In this document: positions 1 through 4,760 of the stretch, one piece after another
How the letters are laid out: every line of letters starts with the position of its first letter
Position numbering within the stretch: position 1 is the first letter of the stretch
NCBI GenBank assembly: GCA_937928015.1
Contig: CALFXA010000201.1
Coordinates: 1 to 9,170, forward strand
Length of the DNA: 9,170 nucleotides
Source: an uncultured Anaerolineales bacterium
GTDB lineage: Bacteria; Chloroflexota; Anaerolineae; Anaerolineales; Villigracilaceae
Reading direction: 5' to 3'
The notes under the pieces: generated by a model
Told to the model about the DNA's origin: nothing
Database searches by the model: none
Seen by the model: the letters and a program-made list of their open reading frames with translations, nothing else
Position numbers and translations under genes: made by a program

Positions 1-60
1 GCAATATGGACATGTCATCATGATGCTATTTTAGCCCATCCTTTTGGATACTCCCTTTCT

Positions 61-89
61 TTGACAATAAGTAGTAAAGTTCTTAATAT
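61..89 (+). promoter_or_regulatory. Candidate sigma-70-type promoter
   Basis: A perfect -35 hexamer TTGACA (61-66) is followed after 17 nt by TAATAT (84-89), which matches the -10 consensus at four of six positions. Transcription would start near 96 and leave a leader of about 155 nt before the ATG at 253. A second possible -10 (TGTGATAAT at 151-159, extended type with a TG) lies downstream but lacks a good -35. This is a sequence match only; AT-rich DNA gives chance hits. Confidence 0.45.
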
Positions 90-100
90 TTTGTCTATAC

Positions 101-186
101 ATATTTGGTTGTCTGTGTCATGAATAACGTTATTGTTATCTAATTAGGAATGTGATAATCATTATAATAAATAATCAACCAAATAT
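101..186. repeat. 11-bp inverted repeat with inner palindromes in the leader
   Basis: The arm ATATTTGGTTG (101-111) is the exact reverse complement of CAACCAAATAT (176-186). The 64 nt between them contain the palindrome AATAACGTTATT (123-134) and ATAATCATTAT (155-165). The arms could form a long leader stem in RNA or be paired protein-binding half-sites just downstream of the 61-89 promoter. Chance is possible because the region is AT-rich. Confidence 0.45.
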
Positions 187-241
187 ATTTTTACATGTTA
201 GGTAGAATTATTATTTACCGCTTCACTCAAATTCATCACGC

Positions 242-247
242 GAGGTG
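242..247 (+). promoter_or_regulatory. Strong ribosome binding site pointing to the ATG at 253
   Basis: GAGGTG at 242-247 matches the core of the anti-Shine-Dalgarno complement and stands 5 nt before the ATG at 253. No comparable site precedes the ATG at 284, the start of the long frame. This favours 253 as the natural start of the first gene and makes the intervening frame break significant. Confidence 0.6.
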
Positions 248-252
248 TGCAT

Positions 253-339
253 ATGACAGAAGCAAATTGGGGCATACGATTTAATGAATATCCGGATTAC
301 CATCGTGTTGGAAAAGGACAAAAGCCTGGGGGGGCCTGA
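253..339 (+). other. Likely original 5' coding end of the first gene, out of frame
   Basis: From the ATG at 253 a 28-codon frame reads MTEANWGIRFNEYPDYH and on to a Gly-Gly, and closes at TGA 337-339 just after a run of seven G (328-334). Its residue make-up looks like real protein and its start has the only good ribosome binding site in the region. With six G instead of seven, the frame would pass straight into the long frame that continues with PEWLESRHF. The break could be a sequencing or assembly error, a true mutation, phase variation, or slippage during expression. The alternative is that translation really begins at 284. Confidence 0.5.
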
Positions 340-1111
340 ATGGCTCGAATCACGCCATTTCCATAATTGGCAAGAGCAAGGGTTAATCATCTGGAATGAT
401 AGCGATAGAAAATTAGAGGTTCTAAATGGAATCGAATCTCTGAAATTATTACGTGAACTGGATTCCCAAGATGCTTGGAAATCCAATGGCGTCTCTATCA
501 CCCGCTTGGTCCATCGAATTGAACTGAACCTACCTTCTCGCAAAAAACGAAAAAAAGGTGAACCGGAACCTGCAGTTGAGAAGCCAAAGGGTGAGGATGT
601 TTATGAAGAAATCATACATTTACCGCCCGAAGCCGGCTACGAATTGATCGAACTGCTAGAGTCAAAAAAGCAAATTATCACCCATATGGCAGAGCAGGAA
701 AAGAAGCGCGCTCAAGAGGCACGGAGACAAGCGTGGGACATCTTATTTGAGCTCTCTCATAAGCATGAGATGAAAGAGTTTGATTTCAAAACCAGGTCTT
801 TTGAATGGCAGAGGGACGACGACACTCGCATGACTTGTCGTTATCAGGCTGCCGAAGGAAGGATTTGGCTGGCAGAGGATAAACTTTTCTGGAATACCTG
901 CGTCAAACGAGAAGGTCATGTTGGAAATTCGCACCACTTTCTCAAGTTTGTTGAAGCAGTGGATTGGGTGGAAAAGGAGATCGTTAATCTAGCTAATAAG
1001 CCAGATGTGAAGAAAGAAGAGGGAATACTAAGTGAGGAAGAGATCAAAGCAAACCGTGCCCGATTAAAAACGAAACTCATAACTAGTCCCTATTGGATCG
1101 ATGCTACCTAG
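284..1111 (+). CDS. Unrecognised charged protein, first gene of an AT-rich pair (probably frameshifted at its 5' end)
   Basis: This 275-residue frame matches no family I know. The N-terminal third has a Trp-rich stretch (PEWLESRHFHNW). It is followed by a basic, low-complexity linker around residues 86-105 (SRKKRKKGEPEP, then EKPKGED). Next comes a helical, highly charged segment near residues 115-150 (LIELLESKK, then AEQEKKRAQEARR) that may form a coiled coil. The C-terminal half has many aromatic and charged residues (KTRSFEWQRDDD, KLFWNTC, HHFLKFVEAVDWVEKEI). There is no signal peptide or membrane segment, so it is probably cytoplasmic. The ATG at 284 has no ribosome binding site, and the better start is 253 in another frame, joined across the G7 run. 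Its TAG abuts the ATG of the next gene. AT-rich codon use sets it apart from the minus-strand genes and suggests horizontal acquisition. No function is proposed. Confidence 0.6.
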   Translation: MNIRITIVLEKDKSLGGPEWLESRHFHNWQEQGLIIWNDSDRKLEVLNGIESLKLLRELDSQDAWKSNGVSITRLVHRIELNLPSRKKRKKGEPEPAVEKPKGEDVYEEIIHLPPEAGYELIELLESKKQIITHMAEQEKKRAQEARRQAWDILFELSHKHEMKEFDFKTRSFEWQRDDDTRMTCRYQAAEGRIWLAEDKLFWNTCVKREGHVGNSHHFLKFVEAVDWVEKEIVNLANKPDVKKEEGILSEEEIKANRARLKTKLITSPYWIDAT

Positions 1112-1741
1112 ATGGAGCCTCAACGGATTACCTACAAAGTCTTAATCGATCTGGAGGCTAAACCTATTTCTTATAAAAGTTTTGAGACAATTTGTGGCGA
1201 CATCCATAAATATGCTGATCGCTATCCAACTCCAGGAAAACTCGCGAATGCTATTCACCTTGATGCTGGTCATTTCCAAATCAGCCAAATGCTTGGAGAT
1301 AATTCCGAGCACTTTCGGTTTACCTCACTCACAAATTATTATCAAGAAACATCAGTGGCAGAGCAAGCCCAGCAAGTCTGGAATCAAAGCCGGATATTGC
1401 AATTGTTCAAAACAGGAGAAATCGTTCGCGGTCGATTTGGATATCAGGAAGTCGAGACAGGATACATTACCTTACTAGGGGCATGTGGACAGGCTGACCA
1501 TGTATGGCGTGAGGAAGAAAACCGGAGTGAATTTATGGAAAGCAAAGCTCTCCGAGAATCTCTGAGTTTTGCTTCGGATGTTAATGATTATCGTGATTTT
1601 CTAGGGTTATCCCCCGAATTGATAAACGACGAAAGACTATTGGAATCCATGCACAAAACCAGGAGTGGCTCAAAGTTTGTTCCAGATGAGGCAAGAAGAG
1701 AAAGCTTGGTATGGCTTGCACAGCACAAACCGCTGGATTAA
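1112..1741 (+). CDS. Unrecognised protein, second gene of the AT-rich pair
   Basis: This 209-residue protein is of unknown family. It begins MEPQRITYKVLIDLEAKP, which looks like a natural N-terminus with a beta strand, then a mixed alpha/beta stretch (FETICGDIHKYADRYPTPGKL). The middle is helical (SVAEQAQQVWNQSRILQLF), followed by a possible strand-rich segment (GEIVRGRFGYQEVETGYITLL) and a charged C-terminus ending WLAQHKPLD. It has no membrane segments or signal peptide. The ATG follows directly on the TAG of the preceding gene, in the same frame, with only weak Shine-Dalgarno pairing upstream. Expression therefore probably depends on translational coupling or re-initiation. The two could also be one longer protein split by an amber codon. 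The pairing and shared AT-rich composition suggest a joint role, but the sequence does not show what it is. Confidence 0.65.
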   Translation: MEPQRITYKVLIDLEAKPISYKSFETICGDIHKYADRYPTPGKLANAIHLDAGHFQISQMLGDNSEHFRFTSLTNYYQETSVAEQAQQVWNQSRILQLFKTGEIVRGRFGYQEVETGYITLLGACGQADHVWREEENRSEFMESKALRESLSFASDVNDYRDFLGLSPELINDERLLESMHKTRSGSKFVPDEARRESLVWLAQHKPLD

Positions 1742-1766
1742 GTAAATCCTGGCAATTAAAGAAGCA

Positions 1767-1815
1767 GTCACTACCCTGCTTACAATAACTTCTTCCTTAA
1801 CGACAGGGTAGCGAC
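1767..1815 (-). terminator. Possible terminator or 3' hairpin for the minus-strand operon
   Basis: Arms 1767-1778 and 1804-1815 pair over 12 bp. On the minus strand the single imperfect position becomes a G-U wobble, so the stem is fully paired there, with a 25-nt loop. The minus-strand sequence after the stem is moderately T-rich (TGCTTCTTTAATTG) but has no clean T-run, so termination may be weak. The better pairing on the minus strand favours that strand. Confidence 0.4.
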
Positions 1816-2041
1816 ACTAGGGCATCAATCCTACTAAAATTGGATCCGTTGAAGTCAAAACCGCCAATTTTCCGCCTCACAACCGCAATCGAATCTGTCC
1901 GGTGGGGTACATATCTGGTATACGGGTATAAATTTCGCAGGCTAGCGTAGGCGGCAATGTAGGCGGCGGAGAGAATTCTCCGCCGTTTTTTATTAGTGAG
2001 CAATGCCACCAGCGTAAATATGACTGAGCCCAGCAGGGTAG
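1771..2041. repeat. 10-bp inverted repeat bracketing the intergenic segment
   Basis: CTACCCTGCT at 1771-1780 is the exact reverse complement of AGCAGGGTAG at 2032-2041. A third copy of the core CAGGGTAG is at 1804-1811. The right arm begins where similarity to the M50/CBS protease gene ends, so the pair may mark the ends of a small insertion (about 270 bp, without a transposase) or a recombination scar. No flanking target duplication was found, which keeps the call weak. Confidence 0.3.
1964..1991 (+). terminator. Rho-independent terminator
   Basis: A 9-bp GC-rich stem (CGGCGGAGA at 1964-1972 with TCTCCGCCG at 1977-1985) closes a GAAT loop and is followed by six T (1986-1991). The T-run on the plus side makes this a terminator for plus-strand transcripts, presumably those of the gene pair ending at 1741. 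It lies about 220 nt beyond the last plus-strand stop, so the message would have a long structured 3' tail. On the minus strand it would be transcribed as part of the decayed protease gene's tail. Confidence 0.8.
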
Positions 2042-2954
2042 ACGTCGCTGGTTTGCTAGTCGGAAGAAGGAATGTCCTTGACATTATGCAACGTCAGCAA
2101 GCCGGTGACCCGATCCTCCTGTTTGATCACAAGACTGCGCTGGCCGTTGCCCAGGATGTGCTGGTTGATCAATTTCTCCAATGTGTCGGCGGGCCGGATC
2201 GAGGTGTAATCGTGGCGCATGATGGACACCACGTGATGTCCGGCTAACAGGTCTTGAACCGTCTGCTGGCTGAGTTGGGAGGATGCGGCGCTTTCCAGGA
2301 ACCAGCCGATAACGGCGACCCATAATCCATTGCCAAAATTGCCGGTAAACATCTGCCATACGCCCAGGCCAATAAAACCATAGGCAATGAAGCGCCCCAC
2401 ATTGGCAGCAATCAGGGTAGCCCGGCACAAATTATGCGTAGTGCCCCAAATGATGGCCCCACCATCCAGAGGGAAGCCCGGGATCAGGTTGAAGAGGCAC
2501 AGCGTTCCGTTGATATACGCCAAATATTTTGCAATGACCAGCAATGGGTCGACAGCGCCAACCACGGGTTGCAGGATGGCAAAGAAAAGCGCTAACATTA
2601 AACTGGTGGCCGGGCCAGCGATGGCGATCCAGAGTTCGGCCATGGCGCTAGGCGGTTCGGCGCCGATCTGGGCAATGCCGCCAAATACGAAGAGCTTGAT
2701 ACTCGCACTGGAATTTTATAACGAAGGGCGACGACCGAATGTCCCAACTCATGCAATAGCACACTGACAAACACCAGGATGACCGTAACAGCGCCAACGA
2801 TCCAATACTGGGTTATGGGACAGCCCGCAAAGCCTGACGGGAAGTAATTGGTGGTAAGCGACCAGGTAAACAGTCCAAAGATCAAGAACCATGAGTAGTC
2901 CAATCCGATCGGAATGCCGAGAATGCGTCCCAGGGAAATTGCGCTTCAATTCAC
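1993..2954 (-). pseudogene. Decayed M50 family (site-2-protease-like) metalloprotease with CBS domain
   Basis: Intact relatives are intramembrane zinc proteases with a C-terminal CBS pair that may sense nucleotides. Seen here: a likely GTG start at 2954, N-terminal SLGRILGIPIGLDYSWF, membrane helices, the zinc motif HELGH (2739-2753), GIAQIGAEPPSAMAELW, AGPATSL, NLIPGFPLDGG with the metal-binding Asp (2458-2469), and part of a CBS domain (DYTSIRPADTLEKLI to TLHNVKDIP). Lesions: codon 3 is TGA (2946-2948) where relatives tend to have Trp; one base is missing near 2703, so VR runs out of frame instead of into SIKLFVFGG; the usual RVLR-like residues after LDGG are absent, an in-frame loss of about four codons; TAG at 2056-2058 stands at a likely Trp codon; and the rest of the CBS region is missing. 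At about 300 codons it is shorter than the usual 370 or so. A single sequencing error would not explain all this, so it is probably non-functional. It follows the radical SAM gene by 37 nt in the same direction. Confidence 0.75.
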
Positions 2955-2991
2955 GTCCGAACCATCCTTTCGAAAAGACGGTTGACTGAAA

Positions 2992-4470
2992 TCAGCCAAC
3001 GTGAAGATCGATCACCTGGCGGAAATGGAAACCGTAGATGGCGAATGTGATCGCTAGCGGGAACAGGCGCGGACGACGGAACAGCGTCCAGAAGAAGAGC
3101 CGCCAGTAGTGGACCCGTTCGACGCCGTGAATCCCCAACTGATATATGGAGCGCCACAAGGCCAGGATATATTGTGCTTCCAATTGGACTCTGATCTGGG
3201 GCGGTCGGTACTCGCGCAGGAAGATCAGCACACGTTCGTAATAGAATTTGGGCGCGTAGATCTTGCTCAGAATCTCGCGATAGCCTTCCCGCAGTGGTTC
3301 CAGTCCCATTTTGGGGATGATGTTGGTCGAGCCATCCACGTTGTCTCCTGAAAATTCGTTTACCAGACGGCCTTCGCGTTGCATGCGGTCATACAGCCGC
3401 GTTCCCAACGGGGCTTGCAGTAGCCCGACCATGGCCGTCACAATGCCGCTCTTCTGGATGAAATCAATCTGCTGTTGGAAGATCGAAGGGGAGTCGTTAT
3501 CGAAACCGACGATGAACCCACCCTGCACCTGGAGGCCGGCGCGCTGGAGTCGCTTGACGCTCTCCACCAGGTCGCGGCCTTTGTTCTGGTTTTTACTACA
3601 TTCGGTCAGGCTGTCTTCATTGGGTGTCTCGATGCCAACAAAGACCGTGTCGAAGCCGGCCGCTACCATGAGTCTCATCAACTCCGGGTCATCGGCCAGG
3701 TTGATGGACGCTTCGGTGCTGAACGGCATACCGGTTTTGCCCTTGCGCCATTCGATCAAGGCGGGAAGTACCTCGGCTTTGATCTGTTTTTTATTGCCGA
3801 TAAAGTTGTCGTCCACAAAGAAGATGTTGCTGCGCCAGCCTAGTGTGTAGAGACTGTCCAATTCGGCGATGATCTGTGCGGCGGTCTTTGTGCGCGGAAC
3901 GTGCCCCAGCAAGGAAGTCACGTTGCAGAAGTCACAATTGAAGGGGCAGCCGCGCGAGAATTGAATGCTGACAGTGCTGTAATGCTTCAAGTCCGCCAGA
4001 TGCCAGAGGGGGACGGGGGTTTGGCGGATGTCGGGAAATTCGGTGGAGGAATAGACGCGCCGAGGCCGACCCCATTCGAGGTCCAGCAGGAACGGGGCGA
4101 GTGTCTCCTCCGCCTCGTTCAGGACGAAATGATCTACGTCGGGGAATTGTTCTTGTTCCATCGTGAAGAGCGGACCGCCCGCCACCACTTTCACCCCGAT
4201 CGCTTTGCAACGTTGGATGGTGGCGCGGGCCGACTTGCGTTGAACGACCATGGCACTGATAAAGACATAGTCGGCCCATGCCAGGTCTTTTTCCGTGATG
4301 TCTGTTACATTGAGATCAACCAGCCGTTTTTCCCAGGCTGGCGGCAGCATCGCAGCAACGGTCAACAGACCCAGTGGCGGGGCGCCGGCTTTCTTTCTAA
4401 CGAACTTAAGCGCATGCTTGAAACTCCAAAAGGTGTCTGGGAACTCTGGATAAACAAGCAGGATTTTCAT
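2992..4470 (-). CDS. B12-binding-domain radical SAM protein with DUF4070-type C-terminus
   Basis: This is an intact 492-residue cytoplasmic radical SAM enzyme of the cobalamin-dependent type, which use S-adenosylmethionine and a [4Fe-4S] cluster, commonly for methylation or other C-C chemistry. Residues 1 to about 135 form the B12-binding Rossmann-like domain (MKILLVYPEFPDTFW, VVAGGP at 95-100, NEAEET at 118-123). The classical DxHxxG histidine is not seen; DLNVTD (52-57) stands in its place. Residues about 165-345 are the radical SAM core with cluster cysteines C175, C179 and C182 (SRGCPFNCDFCN), then FVDDNFIGN, TEASINLADD and GIETPNEDSL. Residues about 345-485 are the DUF4070-like tail ending RRPRLFPLAITFAIYGFHF. 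The hopanoid C-2 methylase HpnP belongs to the same broad group, but most relatives are uncharacterised and no hopanoid gene is here, so no substrate is assigned. The start is supported by AAGAAGG 5 nt upstream. It is 50 nt after the small ORF and 37 nt before the protease remnant. Confidence 0.92.
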   Translation of the reverse strand: MKILLVYPEFPDTFWSFKHALKFVRKKAGAPPLGLLTVAAMLPPAWEKRLVDLNVTDITEKDLAWADYVFISAMVVQRKSARATIQRCKAIGVKVVAGGPLFTMEQEQFPDVDHFVLNEAEETLAPFLLDLEWGRPRRVYSSTEFPDIRQTPVPLWHLADLKHYSTVSIQFSRGCPFNCDFCNVTSLLGHVPRTKTAAQIIAELDSLYTLGWRSNIFFVDDNFIGNKKQIKAEVLPALIEWRKGKTGMPFSTEASINLADDPELMRLMVAAGFDTVFVGIETPNEDSLTECSKNQNKGRDLVESVKRLQRAGLQVQGGFIVGFDNDSPSIFQQQIDFIQKSGIVTAMVGLLQAPLGTRLYDRMQREGRLVNEFSGDNVDGSTNIIPKMGLEPLREGYREILSKIYAPKFYYERVLIFLREYRPPQIRVQLEAQYILALWRSIYQLGIHGVERVHYWRLFFWTLFRRPRLFPLAITFAIYGFHFRQVIDLHVG

Positions 4471-4475
4471 GGTTG

Positions 4476-4482
4476 CCTTCTT
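4476..4482 (-). promoter_or_regulatory. Ribosome binding site of the radical SAM gene
   Basis: AAGAAGG on the minus strand lies 5 nt before the ATG whose first base is 4470, which fixes the start of the radical SAM protein. None of the other minus-strand starts in the window has a site of this quality at normal spacing. Confidence 0.6.
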
Positions 4483-4520
4483 TTTCTATTCAGCTTTTAT
4501 CAACTTGGCACCATTCCCAC

Positions 4521-4739
4521 TCAACACAGTGACCGCGGGTTCCCCAGTAAAAGTGTTGGGTGAATGCCGTGCTCGGTGATTACGATTTTTGCGTTGTCAC
4601 GCAGGGAGTTTTCGACCATCTCCAGTTTCTTGAGCGCCTGGGCATTGCCGATGAAATACTGTTCGGCGGCTTCGAAGATCTTTAAATACAGGCGTTCATC
4701 GGTCGAAATGGCGGTTTTCATCATAAATTCTAATTTCAT
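4521..4739 (-). CDS. Small hypothetical protein (72 aa), possible C-terminal remnant of a larger protein
   Basis: The frame encodes 72 residues from the ATG at 4739; internal ATGs at 4724 and 4721 are alternative starts. None has a clear ribosome binding site. The sequence (DERLYLKIFEAAEQYF, NAQALKKLEMVENSL, NAKIVITEHG, HPTLLLGN) is helical and then strand-like, with no signal peptide or membrane segment. The pattern of a helix followed by 'NAKIVI' resembles the far C-terminal tail of SPFH/band-7 (slipin or prohibitin-like) proteins. The rest of such a protein is absent, because the glucan synthase gene ends only 21 nt upstream. That assignment is a weak inference. GC-rich coding bias and tight spacing inside the minus-strand gene string suggest it is or was translated. 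Confidence 0.5.
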   Translation of the reverse strand: MKLEFMMKTAISTDERLYLKIFEAAEQYFIGNAQALKKLEMVENSLRDNAKIVITEHGIHPTLLLGNPRSLC

Positions 4740-4760
4740 TGTACAGCGAATACACCCAAC

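Larger units (their letters stand above)
1..252 (+). other. AT-rich non-coding leader upstream of the first gene
   Basis: No convincing coding frame is present. The stretch is very AT-rich compared with the right-hand part of the window. It holds a promoter candidate at 61-89, a perfect 12-base palindrome AATAACGTTATT at 123-134, an extended -10-like TGTGATAAT at 151-159, a TATAAT at 163-168, a short palindrome ATAATCATTAT at 155-165, and an 11-bp inverted repeat whose arms are 101-111 and 176-186. A Shine-Dalgarno site closes it at 242-247. The length and the number of symmetric elements suggest a regulated leader, but no known riboswitch or regulator site was recognised. Confidence 0.6.
1742..1992. 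other. Structured intergenic segment between convergent genes
   Basis: No credible gene lies here; the minus-strand frame that crosses it runs through both terminator-like hairpins. Structures seen: the hairpin 1767-1778/1804-1815; an 8-bp inverted repeat AAAATTGG (1836-1843) with CCAATTTT (1864-1871); a direct repeat GTAGGCGGC at 1947-1955 and 1959-1967; and the strong hairpin with T-run at 1964-1991. A small RNA ending at the 1991 terminator is possible, but I see no promoter or known RNA family. Confidence 0.55.

Noticed and set aside
1815..1960. Possible tRNA or integration-site remnant in the intergenic region
   Set aside because: A TTCGATT-like string occurs on the minus strand, but no acceptor stem or cloverleaf can be built around it.
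1947..1967. Two GTAGGCGGC repeats as the start of a CRISPR or tandem array
   Set aside because: Only two 9-base copies with a 3-base gap; no further units or spacers.
1797..2084. Minus-strand open frame of 95 codons
   Set aside because: It crosses the 1964-1991 terminator and overlaps the protease remnant's 3' end in another frame; no ribosome binding site or recognisable domain.
2749..2949. Minus-strand frame beginning MKRNFPGTHSRHSD
   Set aside because: The protease-like residues (SLGRILGIPIGLDYSWF and HELGH) are in a different frame; this is a shadow of the decayed protease gene.
3311..4563. Plus-strand frames opposite the radical SAM gene (3311-3850 and 3901-4563)
   Set aside because: They overlap the confident radical SAM coding region on the other strand and have no recognisable domains.
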